DNA of 53,651 nt from Bacteroidales bacterium UBA5429 (lineage in GTDB: Bacteria; Bacteroidota; Bacteroidia; Bacteroidales; WCHB1-69): the NCBI GenBank assembly GCA_002427605.1, contig DIRT01000010.1:4134-57784 (forward strand), written 5' to 3'. The notes below the pieces were generated by a model. The model was not told where the DNA came from. It made no database searches and saw only the letters and a list, made by a program, of their open reading frames with translations. Position numbers and translations under genes: made by a program. Position 1 is the first letter of the stretch, and every line of letters begins with the position of its first letter. Below, piece after piece: positions 31,323-39,807 of this stretch.

Positions 31323-33179
31323 ATGACTGAAAAAATTACAAAATCCCTTAGAGAATCAGCAACCGCTCGATGGATTGCTCTACTTCTTTTATCATTTACC
31401 ATGTTTTTTGCATACATGTTTGTAGATGTTCTTGCACCTCTTAAAGATCTTTTAGAGACACAAAGAGGATGGTCTTCAACCAATTTCGGAACTGTTGGCG
31501 GATCAGAATTCTTTTTAAATGTTTTTGCTTTTATGCTCATTTTTTCAGGAATCATTCTTGATAAAATAGGTGTAAGAAAAACAGCATTATTATCAGCATT
31601 TTTGATGGTGGTTGGTGCATGTATCAAATTGTATGGTATTTCGGAATCGTTTTCTCCATCATCTTCATTGTATCAAGCATTGGATGGATTTACTATTAGA
31701 TTTGGAAAATTTGTTTTAATTGATCCACTTCCTGCATCGGCTACAATGGCTTGTATAGGATTTGCTATTTTTGGTGTAGGAGTTGAAATGGCAGGTATTA
31801 CAGTTTCCAAAGCTATTGTTAAATGGTTCCAGGGTAAAGAGTTAGCTTTAGCTATGGGATTAGAAATGGCAATTGCCCGTTTAGGTGTTTTTGCTGTTTT
31901 CCGTTTATCTCCATATCTTGCTGATGGTCAATTTATTACAAAACCAGTTGCTGTTGTTACTTCCTTCTTGTTGATTGGATTTTTATCATTTTTTGTTTAC
32001 TATTTCTTAGATAAAAAATTGGATTCGCAAGAGCATATAGAATTAGAAAAAGAGGATCCTTTCCATTTTTCTGATTTAAAAACAATCTTTACTTCCAAAA
32101 CATTTTTTATAGTTGCCGGCTTATGTGTTTTGTACTATTCTGCGATTTTCCCATTTCAAAAATTTGCACCGGATATGCTCTCTTCGAGATTGGAAATTTC
32201 TTCCACAGATGCCAGTAAACTATTTTCTTACTTCCCTATTGGTGCGATGATTTTAACACCACTGTTGGGATATTTCTTGGATACTAAAGGAAAAGGAGCA
32301 ACGATGTTAATTATTGGTGCAGTTTTGATGACAGTTTGTCACTTAATTTTTGCATTAACTCCGGTTCAGTATTTTACATATCCTGTGGCTATTGGAGCTA
32401 TTATTATATTAGGAGTTTCTTTCTCATTGGTACCAGCAGCTTTGTGGCCATCAGTTCCTAAATTAGTTGATAATAAAGTGTTAGGATCGGCATATTCAGT
32501 AATTTTCTGGATTCAAAACATTGGATTATTCCTTGTTCCATTCGTTATCGGTGCTACATTAGATGCTTCAAACCCCAATGTAGGGAAAAATATCACAATG
32601 GTTAAAACAGAATTAGATACGATAAAAACTATAATTACTGAAGATTATAACAAAAGTCTGGATTCAATTAATGCAACATTAGTGAAATATGAAGATCAAT
32701 TTGAAACAAAAGAATTTAGTTACAAACACAAAGATAATGCTTTAGTTGCGTACTATTCTAATCGTTTAAATAACACTCTTTCAGATCAATTTTCAAAATT
32801 AAATTTGGTATATAGAAACGGTGAAAAGCGAACAGATTTGATTGCAAAAATGCAGTCAGAAATCAACACTTATTTAGCTTTGAATGAGGCCAAAGTCTAT
32901 GTTGATAGAAAAAATGAAGAGGATTCAACGTCAGCAGATAAGGTAATTATTGTACCTATGATCAATAATGTTAATAAAGAATCTGTTGAACAATTAAATG
33001 AGATTAATCAGAGATTGGATAAAGTGTCATCTGTTGAAGGAAACACAATTTATGATTATCAAAAACCTATGTTAATTTTTGCATCATTTGGAATTTTAGC
33101 GCTCTTATTAGGTGTATGGCTGAAGATTGAAGACAGGAAAAAGGGATACGGCCTCGAATTACCCAATAAGAAAAAATAA
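31323..33179 (+). CDS. MFS transporter with a large extracytoplasmic insert
   Basis: 618 residues, about 200 more than a standard MFS protein. Twelve membrane helices can be placed; the first starts near residue 15 and the eleventh ends near 415 (VPFVIGATLDASNP). A hydrophilic, helix-rich stretch of about 165 residues (roughly 425-590, NITMVKTELDTIKTIITEDY onward) sits between helices 11 and 12 (MLIFASFGILALLLGVWL). The substrate is unknown. A similar architecture occurs in some Bacteroidota MFS proteins. The gene is followed by a good terminator. Confidence 0.82.
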   Translation: MTEKITKSLRESATARWIALLLLSFTMFFAYMFVDVLAPLKDLLETQRGWSSTNFGTVGGSEFFLNVFAFMLIFSGIILDKIGVRKTALLSAFLMVVGACIKLYGISESFSPSSSLYQALDGFTIRFGKFVLIDPLPASATMACIGFAIFGVGVEMAGITVSKAIVKWFQGKELALAMGLEMAIARLGVFAVFRLSPYLADGQFITKPVAVVTSFLLIGFLSFFVYYFLDKKLDSQEHIELEKEDPFHFSDLKTIFTSKTFFIVAGLCVLYYSAIFPFQKFAPDMLSSRLEISSTDASKLFSYFPIGAMILTPLLGYFLDTKGKGATMLIIGAVLMTVCHLIFALTPVQYFTYPVAIGAIIILGVSFSLVPAALWPSVPKLVDNKVLGSAYSVIFWIQNIGLFLVPFVIGATLDASNPNVGKNITMVKTELDTIKTIITEDYNKSLDSINATLVKYEDQFETKEFSYKHKDNALVAYYSNRLNNTLSDQFSKLNLVYRNGEKRTDLIAKMQSEINTYLALNEAKVYVDRKNEEDSTSADKVIIVPMINNVNKESVEQLNEINQRLDKVSSVEGNTIYDYQKPMLIFASFGILALLLGVWLKIEDRKKGYGLELPNKKK

Positions 33180-33182
33180 ATT

Positions 33183-33210
33183 AAAAGGAGCCGCCGGCTC
33201 CTTTTTTTTT
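33183..33210 (+). terminator. Terminator after the MFS gene
   Basis: Stem AAAAGGAGCC / GGCTCCTTTT with loop GCC and a run of T: a classic rho-independent terminator that also closes the 30280 transcript. Confidence 0.93.
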
Positions 33211-33253
33211 AAGATAAATTTTAAAAAAGTGGTATATATTCAAATAAGTTTCA

Positions 33254-33261
33254 TATTTTTG
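33254..33261 (+). promoter_or_regulatory. Promoter -7 element of the envC-glsAB-engB operon
   Basis: TATTTTTG followed by TAGGTTG, the same initial sequence as at the cyuA promoter. Transcription near 33268 sets the translation start of the first gene to ATG 33299. Confidence 0.65.
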
Positions 33262-33298
33262 TAGGTTGTGGAAGAGTTTCACAAAAGATGTAAATAGT

Positions 33299-34567
33299 AT
33301 GAAGATATTAAAATGGTTAACAGTACTGATAATTAGTGGATTAACACTAATATCTATTCTTTTTTCGCAATCTAGTGAGAGCTTAAAAAGTAATAGAAAA
33401 GCTATTGAGAATGAAATAGCTCATACTCAGAAGTTAATTAATCAGGTGAGATCAAATCAAAAAACATCTTTAAATGAGCTCCAATTACTAAGAAGACAGA
33501 TCAGTAATCGTGAACGATTGATAACAGAATTGAATAATGAACTTTATCAAATGGAAATGGAAATAGATTTAAATACTAAGCTTTCCAGGGACCTTGATAA
33601 AAAGTTAGAGTATATGAAAACTGACTATGAAAGGGTAGTCTATTTGGCATATAAAAACAGAAAGTTTATCGATAAAATCACTTTTTTACTATCTGCAGAT
33701 AATTTTTCCCAAATGTATCGGAGAGCCAGGTATTACAATGTTTTTTCAGAAAGTGTAAAGACTCAGGTTGTTTTAATCAACAAAACAAAAGAGGAAATAG
33801 AAAAAAAGAATGCGGAGATTGAAATTTTGAAAAATGAGAAAGTAGAAATATTGGAGGGAAAAGAAAAAGAGGTTAAAAATTTAGAAAGAGACAGAACAAC
33901 CAAAACCCGGTCAGCAAACCAATTAAAAAAGAGAGAAAGGGAATTGGTTAAAGAATTGAAGGCAAAACAAAAAAGAAGAGCAGAACTGGATAGAGCAATT
34001 AAAAGGGCTATTGAGGCTGAAATTAAAGCGGAAAATGAAAGAAAAAGAGCTGCTGCTGCCAAAAAACCGGGTGCAACAGTTGCCGCTTCAAAAACAACAT
34101 CTACATCAACGGCTCCGGTGTTGACATTGACTCCGGAAGAAGCATTGGTTAGTAATTCTTTTGTTAATAACAAAGGAAAATTACCATGGCCGGTGGCAAA
34201 AGGAAGTAAAATTTCTGACTTTGGAACTGCACCTCACCCAGATGTTCCATCTATTGTGATTGATAATAAGGGAATTGATATTTTAGTGGAACCGGGTACT
34301 CAGGTAAGGGCTATTTTTGATGGAGTTGTATCAGGTGTGTTAGATATGGGGGGAACAAAAGTTGTAATGATCAGACATGGAGAATATCTGACAGTATATC
34401 AAAATTTAGCGACTGTTACCGTAAAGAAAGGAGATAAAATTAAAACAAAACAAATTATTGGTACAGTTGCGAAAGTACCCGGAGGTTCAGGATATGAATT
34501 GCACTTTGAAGTGTGGAAAAACACATCTACATTAAATCCATCACAGTGGTTATCTAGTAAATATTAA
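33299..34567 (+). CDS. EnvC-like murein hydrolase activator
   Basis: 422 residues from ATG 33299; the frame extends back to a TTG at 33266, but the transcript probably starts near 33268 and the signal peptide (KILKWLTVLIISGLTLISIL) begins at 33299. A long coiled coil (about 30-245) is followed by a Lys/Ala/Thr-rich linker and a LytM-like domain (about 305-420). The zinc and catalytic residues are replaced (NKGID for HxxxD, VYQNL for YGHL, YELHFEV for HLHFEV). This is the layout of EnvC, which activates cell-wall amidases at the septum. The amidase partner is not in the window. Confidence 0.88.
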   Translation: MKILKWLTVLIISGLTLISILFSQSSESLKSNRKAIENEIAHTQKLINQVRSNQKTSLNELQLLRRQISNRERLITELNNELYQMEMEIDLNTKLSRDLDKKLEYMKTDYERVVYLAYKNRKFIDKITFLLSADNFSQMYRRARYYNVFSESVKTQVVLINKTKEEIEKKNAEIEILKNEKVEILEGKEKEVKNLERDRTTKTRSANQLKKRERELVKELKAKQKRRAELDRAIKRAIEAEIKAENERKRAAAAKKPGATVAASKTTSTSTAPVLTLTPEEALVSNSFVNNKGKLPWPVAKGSKISDFGTAPHPDVPSIVIDNKGIDILVEPGTQVRAIFDGVVSGVLDMGGTKVVMIRHGEYLTVYQNLATVTVKKGDKIKTKQIIGTVAKVPGGSGYELHFEVWKNTSTLNPSQWLSSKY

Positions 34568-34570
34568 TTT

Positions 34571-35377
34571 ATGAAAGTAAATGTTAAAGAAGCCATAGCT
34601 TCTAAAAATAAAAAATTAGCTAAAAGACTACCCGGCTTTGTCATTCGGTGGATTGAAAAGATTGTGCATCAGGATGATATGAATCGATTTTTGGAGAAAC
34701 ACGGAAATGAAGATGCTTTTGAATTTGCGAAAAACACCAGAAAGGTTGCTGCCGGGGTTTCTTATAAAATCATTAATGAGGAAAATATTCCTGAAACAGG
34801 AAGGTATATTGTGGCATCAAATCATCCGCTTGGCGGACTGGATGGTGTAATTATGATAGAGATTCTTGGAAATTACAGAAAAAATGTTAAAGTGCCAGCC
34901 AATGATCTGATTATGCAATTGGAACCGCTACATTCCGTGCTGATACCAATTAACAAACATGGCAGAAGTACAAAAGAATTTTCACTGATGATAAATGATG
35001 TTTTTGAATCGGATGATATAATACTTTATTTTCCCGCTGGACTGGTTTCCAGAAAAAATAAAGGAATTTTAGAAGATCCTCCCTGGAAAAAAACAGTAAT
35101 AACAAAGTCAAAACAGTATCAGCGTGATATTATTCCGGTGTTTTTTAAAGCAGAAAACAGTAAACTATTCTATAGGGTAGCCAGATGGAGAAAGAGATTG
35201 AGAATAAAATTTAATATTGAAATGATACTGCTTCCTTCAGAATTGTTTAAACAAAAAGGAAAAGAATTTACGGTTACCTTTGGTAAGCCCATTCCATATA
35301 CTACTTTTACAAATGAAAAAACAGATCAAGAGTGGGCATTCTGGTTGAAAGAACAGGTTTATAAAATGAATAATTAA
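34571..35377 (+). CDS. glsA: Glycine-lipid O-acyltransferase GlsA-like (PlsC family)
   Basis: 268 residues of the lysophospholipid acyltransferase fold. The active-site block is ASNHPLGGLDG (His85, Asp91), followed by VPANDLIMQLEPLHSVLIPINK and FPAGLVSRK. It is 3 bp after envC and 17 bp before a GlsB-type N-acyltransferase. In Bacteroides this pair makes acyloxyacyl glycine lipids: GlsB N-acylates glycine and GlsA adds the second acyl chain. The gene pair makes the assignment likely; the amino acid head group (glycine or ornithine) is from knowledge of the family, not from this sequence. Confidence 0.8.
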   Translation: MKVNVKEAIASKNKKLAKRLPGFVIRWIEKIVHQDDMNRFLEKHGNEDAFEFAKNTRKVAAGVSYKIINEENIPETGRYIVASNHPLGGLDGVIMIEILGNYRKNVKVPANDLIMQLEPLHSVLIPINKHGRSTKEFSLMINDVFESDDIILYFPAGLVSRKNKGILEDPPWKKTVITKSKQYQRDIIPVFFKAENSKLFYRVARWRKRLRIKFNIEMILLPSELFKQKGKEFTVTFGKPIPYTTFTNEKTDQEWAFWLKEQVYKMNN

Positions 35378-35394
35378 TAATAAAACAATAATAA

Positions 35395-36330
35395 ATGGAA
35401 AAGATTATTGATCCTATTGACAGAGAATTGATTAAATCAGAATTAACTGAGGACAAGTTTTTGAGGACCACAAATGTTGGAGGAAATTCAATTTATTTGA
35501 TTACTGCTCACAATGCACCCAATACAATGCTTGAGATTGGAAGACTTCGGGAAGTTACTTTCAGAGCGGCAGGTGGTGGTACAGGTTTAAAGGTGGATAT
35601 TGATGAATATGATACGGCTAAAGTTCCTTTTGTACAGTTGTTGGTTTGGAATGATGAAGCAGAGGAGATTATTAGTTCTTATCGCTATATACGATGTAAA
35701 GATGTTCCTTTAGATGCTCATGGATACCCCCATACTCCGACCTCAAAATTATTTAGATTGTCACCCCAATTTATCGAAAATGAGTGGCAAGAAACAATAG
35801 AATTGGGACGGAGTTTTGTTCAACCTAAGTATCAGGGTACGAATAATCCAAGATTAGGACTTTTTTCATTGGATAATTTGTGGGATGGGTTAGGTGCGCT
35901 TGCGGTGGATCATTCGGACATAAAATATTTCTTTGGGAAAATGACGATGTATGATACTTATAATCGGATTGCAAGAAATTGGATTTTAACTTTTTTGAAT
36001 AAATATTTTAAGGGGGATGAAAATCTGGTGGCACCATTTCATCCTGTTACTGTAGATCCAAAAGGAGAGCCTCTGAAGTTAATTTTTAAACAAGATTCGT
36101 TCAAGGACGATTTTAGATATTTGAATGAAAATATTAGAAATCTTAAAGAATCAATACCTCCTCTGATTAAATCATATATCTCTCTTTCTTCAACAATGCA
36201 GTGTTTTGGAGCATCTCGTAATCCTGAGTTTGGAGAAGTGGAAGAGATTGCTATTTTAATAACTATAGCAGATATTTATGAAGAAAAAAAGAAAAGGCAC
36301 ATTCTTTCATACAGAAAGAAAAAAGAGTAA
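35395..36330 (+). CDS. glsB: Glycine-lipid N-acyltransferase GlsB-like (GNAT fold)
   Basis: 311 residues. It is similar in its conserved blocks (IGRLREVTFRAAGGGTG, VDIDEYD, ELGRSFVQPKYQ, PRLGLFSLDNLWDGLG) to the OlsB/hemolysin-like acyltransferases that put a 3-hydroxy fatty acid on an amino acid. In Bacteroides this enzyme is GlsB. Immediately downstream of the GlsA-like gene, 13 bp before engB. The family assignment is firm and the substrate is inferred from the gene pair. Confidence 0.82.
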   Translation: MEKIIDPIDRELIKSELTEDKFLRTTNVGGNSIYLITAHNAPNTMLEIGRLREVTFRAAGGGTGLKVDIDEYDTAKVPFVQLLVWNDEAEEIISSYRYIRCKDVPLDAHGYPHTPTSKLFRLSPQFIENEWQETIELGRSFVQPKYQGTNNPRLGLFSLDNLWDGLGALAVDHSDIKYFFGKMTMYDTYNRIARNWILTFLNKYFKGDENLVAPFHPVTVDPKGEPLKLIFKQDSFKDDFRYLNENIRNLKESIPPLIKSYISLSSTMQCFGASRNPEFGEVEEIAILITIADIYEEKKKRHILSYRKKKE

Positions 36331-36343
36331 TTATATCTAAAAT

Positions 36344-36955
36344 ATGCAGATTAAAACGATATCTTATCTACAAAGTGTTGTGCATTGGAAAGATGCTCCG
36401 GAAGCTAAATATCCGGAGTATGCTTTTGTTGGAAGATCTAATGTGGGTAAGTCTTCTCTCATTAATATGCTTGCTAATCATGATAAATTGGCAAAAACAT
36501 CCTCCAAACCGGGAAAAACACAAACTATCAATCATTTTGTGGTGAATGACGAATGGTATCTTGTTGACCTCCCTGGATATGGTTATGCCAAAACATCTAA
36601 AACAATGAGAGAAAAATGGTCTAAAATGGTTTTAGAATACATTACTCACAGAGAAAACTTAATGCTTCTTTTTATATTAATTGATTCCAGATTGGAATTG
36701 CAATCTAATGATTTAGAGATCATTAACTTAATGGGGGAGTGGTCTGTACCTTTTGCTCTTATTTTTACCAAGACAGATAAATTGTCAAAAACAAAACTTC
36801 AAAAAAACTTAGAACTATACCAAAAACAGTTATCAGAATTTTGGGATCCACTTCCGGATATTTTAATTTCTTCAGCTGAAACAGGTGAAGGAAGGGAGCA
36901 AATATTACAATATATTGAAAAAATCAACGAAATTTATAAAGAAAATAAAAACTGA
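36344..36955 (+). CDS. engB: GTP-binding protein EngB (YihA/YsxC), ribosome biogenesis
   Basis: 203 residues. G1 GRSNVGKSSLIN (about 30-41), switch motif KTQTINHF, G3 DLPGYGYA and G4 TKTDK (about 140-144) are those of EngB, a small GTPase needed for late 50S subunit assembly. The gene begins 13 bp after glsB; the META lipoprotein gene begins 4 bp after its stop. Confidence 0.95.
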   Translation: MQIKTISYLQSVVHWKDAPEAKYPEYAFVGRSNVGKSSLINMLANHDKLAKTSSKPGKTQTINHFVVNDEWYLVDLPGYGYAKTSKTMREKWSKMVLEYITHRENLMLLFILIDSRLELQSNDLEIINLMGEWSVPFALIFTKTDKLSKTKLQKNLELYQKQLSEFWDPLPDILISSAETGEGREQILQYIEKINEIYKENKN

Positions 36956-36959
36956 AAGT

Positions 36960-37421
36960 ATGAAATATAGCACTAAAATCACATTTCCTATTGTAATCCT
37001 TTTATTTGTAATTGTAGGCTGTAAGACGATGGTATCAAGGGATAGTGTTGAAAATAAACCTTTAATCGGAACAAATTGGGTTTTGAATGCAATTGAAGGA
37101 AAACAGATCCCTGAAGCTGAGGAAAAAGCAACCATTTTGTTTAATGATGTGGGTCAATTTAATGGCTCGACCGGTTGTAATCGTTTTTTTGGAAATTTTA
37201 CATTTTCAAAAAAATCAATCAAGATTGATCCGACAGGTGCAACCAAAAAAATGTGCAGTAATATGGATTTGGAAAAAATCTTTTTTCAAACACTGAATAA
37301 AGATATTAATCGTTATGTCATAAATAAAGATACTCTTCTTATTCTATCTCGTAAAAGTGAACTTTTTCGCTTTATTGCTGAAGATATAGTAGAGGAAGAA
37401 TTTATTGAAGAAGTAGAGTAA
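36960..37421 (+). CDS. META-domain lipoprotein (HslJ-like)
   Basis: 153 residues from ATG 36960; the frame is open further upstream but that part overlaps engB. The lipobox is IVGCKTM (Cys about 21). The META domain follows (LIGTNWVLNAIEGKQIP, then GQFNGSTGCNRFFGNF), as in HslJ and similar envelope proteins linked to stress or drug tolerance. It ends in a short acidic tail. Function in the cell is not known. Confidence 0.85.
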   Translation: MKYSTKITFPIVILLFVIVGCKTMVSRDSVENKPLIGTNWVLNAIEGKQIPEAEEKATILFNDVGQFNGSTGCNRFFGNFTFSKKSIKIDPTGATKKMCSNMDLEKIFFQTLNKDINRYVINKDTLLILSRKSELFRFIAEDIVEEEFIEEVE

Positions 37422-37456
37422 TTAAACTAAATATAGAATCTTTAAAACTTTAAAAG

Positions 37457-38800
37457 ATGATAAAAAAAGCAATCTCTTTTTGGGCGTTTATTTTGATCGT
37501 TTTTAATGTTTTTTCCCAGGTAACGGTTGATGGAATCATTGCTATTGTTGGAAGAGAGATTATTTTACAATCAGATTTGGAAAAGGCTTATGCCGAAAGA
37601 ATTAGTTCTGTCAAAAGTCCGGAACATGTTGAAGAAATAAAATGTATTGTATTACAAGATCTGATTTTTTCGAAATTAATGATACATCAAGCAGATTTGG
37701 ATAGTATCATTATTACTCAAAAAGAGTTGGATGAAGAAATTGATGCACGAATGCAAGTATGGTTACAGTCTGTAGGAGGGGATGCAAAAATCATTGAACA
37801 ACATTTTGGTAAAACAATAGCTGAGATAAAACAAGAAATGCAAGAACCAATGTATAATAACCTGATTGCCGGAAGAGTAACATACACTATAACAGAAGGT
37901 ATTACGATATCCCCCTCAGAAGTTAAAGCTTATATGAATCAATTCAGTGAAGATAGTTTACCGATCATCCCTGAAACTTTTGAATATGGACACATAGTTA
38001 AAATACCACCGGTAAGTGAGGCTGAAATTGAGAATATTAAAAACAGATTAAATGAATACAGAGAAAGAGTGTTAAAGGGAGAAAAGTTTTCCATGTTGGC
38101 ACGTCTTTATTCGGATGATCCGGGAAGTGCAGCAAAAGGAGGAGTGTTGGGATTTGTTGAAAGGGGAGTGTTGTATCCGGAATTTGAAGCTGTCGCATTT
38201 TCATTGAAACCGGGAGAAATATCCACAATAGTACAAACCAAAGCAGGATATCATATTATACAAATGATAGAAAGAAAAGGGGAATCAATTAATTGTGCTC
38301 ATATTTTATTACAACCTAAACCATCCACAGAAGAACAAGTGAAAGCATTAGAGTTTCTGGACTCAATTCGTCCTTTAATTATTGAAGAAAATATCGATTT
38401 TTCAGCAGCAGCAAAAAGATTTTCGGATGATTTGACCAAAAATAATGGAGGTTGGGTAACCAACAGATACACAGGATCTTTTAAATTTGACAGAGAATCA
38501 ACAGAACCGACAACTTTTGCGGTATTACAAAAACTAAACGTTGGTGAATACTCTACACCTGTTCCATATGTGAATGAAGATGGAGTCATGTCATATAGAA
38601 TTCTTTATTTAAAGGAGAGAACAAAAGAACACAGGGCAAATTTAATGGATGATTATGATATTATTAAAAGTGCTGCGTTGGAAGCAAAAAAACAAGAAGC
38701 TATCGATAAATGGATATTAAATAAAGTTCAAGTAACAAATATTAAAATTTCAGAAAAATATAAAAGTTGTCCTTTCGTTATAGAATGGAATATTCCGTAA
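37457..38800 (+). CDS. SurA-like periplasmic peptidyl-prolyl isomerase
   Basis: 447 residues. Signal peptide (to about 20), a SurA N-terminal chaperone part starting VDGIIAIVGREIILQSDLEKA, and two parvulin-type PPIC domains (about 170-270 with ARLYSDDPGSAAKGG, and about 275-385 with ILLQPKPS and DLTKNNGGW). This is the SurA architecture, which helps outer-membrane proteins cross the periplasm. Related genes in Bacteroidota sit beside moxR as here; the moxR start is 19 bp after its stop. Confidence 0.9.
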   Translation: MIKKAISFWAFILIVFNVFSQVTVDGIIAIVGREIILQSDLEKAYAERISSVKSPEHVEEIKCIVLQDLIFSKLMIHQADLDSIIITQKELDEEIDARMQVWLQSVGGDAKIIEQHFGKTIAEIKQEMQEPMYNNLIAGRVTYTITEGITISPSEVKAYMNQFSEDSLPIIPETFEYGHIVKIPPVSEAEIENIKNRLNEYRERVLKGEKFSMLARLYSDDPGSAAKGGVLGFVERGVLYPEFEAVAFSLKPGEISTIVQTKAGYHIIQMIERKGESINCAHILLQPKPSTEEQVKALEFLDSIRPLIIEENIDFSAAAKRFSDDLTKNNGGWVTNRYTGSFKFDRESTEPTTFAVLQKLNVGEYSTPVPYVNEDGVMSYRILYLKERTKEHRANLMDDYDIIKSAALEAKKQEAIDKWILNKVQVTNIKISEKYKSCPFVIEWNIP

Positions 38801-38819
38801 CTCAAAAACTAAAATATAG

Positions 38820-39797
38820 ATGAATATCAATTTTACTAATGATGTAGAAGCAATTGAAGCTTTTGTAGAAAAATATGCAGAATTAAAAAAAGAGATCAGT
38901 AAGGTTATTGTTGGTCAGGATGAAGTTGTAAAGAATATATTAATGGCTATGTTTAGCCGTAGTCATGCTCTTTTAATAGGTGTTCCCGGGTTGGCTAAAA
39001 CATTAATGATTACTACTATAGCAAAATCGATCAATCTTTCTTATAACCGGATTCAGTTTACTCCGGACTTAATGCCTTCAGATATTATGGGAACTGAGAT
39101 TCTTGATGAGAACAGAAAATTCAAATTTGTCAAAGGACCCATTTTTGCTAATATTGTATTGGCAGATGAGATCAACAGAACTCCACCCAAAACACAATCA
39201 GCGCTTCTCGAAGCGATGCAGGAGAGGTCTGTAAGTATGAATGCCGTAACCTATGATTTACCAGATCCATTTTTTGTTTTGGCTACTCAAAATCCAATTG
39301 AACAAGAGGGAACATATCCTTTACCAGAGGCTCAACAGGACCGTTTTATGTTTAATATCTACCTGGATTATCCAACTCTTGATGAAGAAGTAGATATTGT
39401 TAAAAGTACGATTCATGGGGATATGGTGGAACCACAACAGGTGTTGTCCATAGAAGAGATTATCTTTTATCAAAAACTATTGCAAAAGATTCCTATTACG
39501 GATAATTTATATCAATATGCGGTTAATTTAGCCTCTTCTACGCGTCCAAATGGAATCAACGCACATCCATGGGCAAAAGAGTATTTAATGTGGGGAGCGG
39601 GTCCCAGAGCGTCTCAATTTTTGATTATTGGTGCCAGAACACATGCTGTTCTTAATGGAAAGTATTCTCCCGATATTGAAGATGTAAGAGCGGTTGCTCA
39701 TAATATTTTAAGACATAGAATTATTAAGAATTATAAAGCTGAGGCAGAAGGGATTACAATAGAAAATATAATTGACAAATTGATAGATAGTATCTAA
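38820..39797 (+). CDS. MoxR-type AAA+ ATPase
   Basis: 325 residues. Walker A GVPGLAKT (about 54-61), Walker B VLADEINRTPPKTQSALLEAM, sensor ATQNPIEQEGTYPLPEAQQDRF. MoxR ATPases usually act with a DUF58/vWA protein (BatA/BatB type) in enzyme or envelope maturation. None of those genes follows here; a histidine kinase gene begins 10 bp downstream, so partners must be elsewhere. Confidence 0.93.
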   Translation: MNINFTNDVEAIEAFVEKYAELKKEISKVIVGQDEVVKNILMAMFSRSHALLIGVPGLAKTLMITTIAKSINLSYNRIQFTPDLMPSDIMGTEILDENRKFKFVKGPIFANIVLADEINRTPPKTQSALLEAMQERSVSMNAVTYDLPDPFFVLATQNPIEQEGTYPLPEAQQDRFMFNIYLDYPTLDEEVDIVKSTIHGDMVEPQQVLSIEEIIFYQKLLQKIPITDNLYQYAVNLASSTRPNGINAHPWAKEYLMWGAGPRASQFLIIGARTHAVLNGKYSPDIEDVRAVAHNILRHRIIKNYKAEAEGITIENIIDKLIDSI

Positions 39798-39807
39798 TCC
39801 TAATGAG

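Noticed and set aside
33266..33298. TTG start for the EnvC-like gene
   Set aside because: It is directly beside the promoter -7 element, so it would not be on the transcript; ATG 33299 starts a signal peptide.
36885..36959. Upstream extension of the META lipoprotein
   Set aside because: It lies within engB; the lipoprotein signal starts at ATG 36960.
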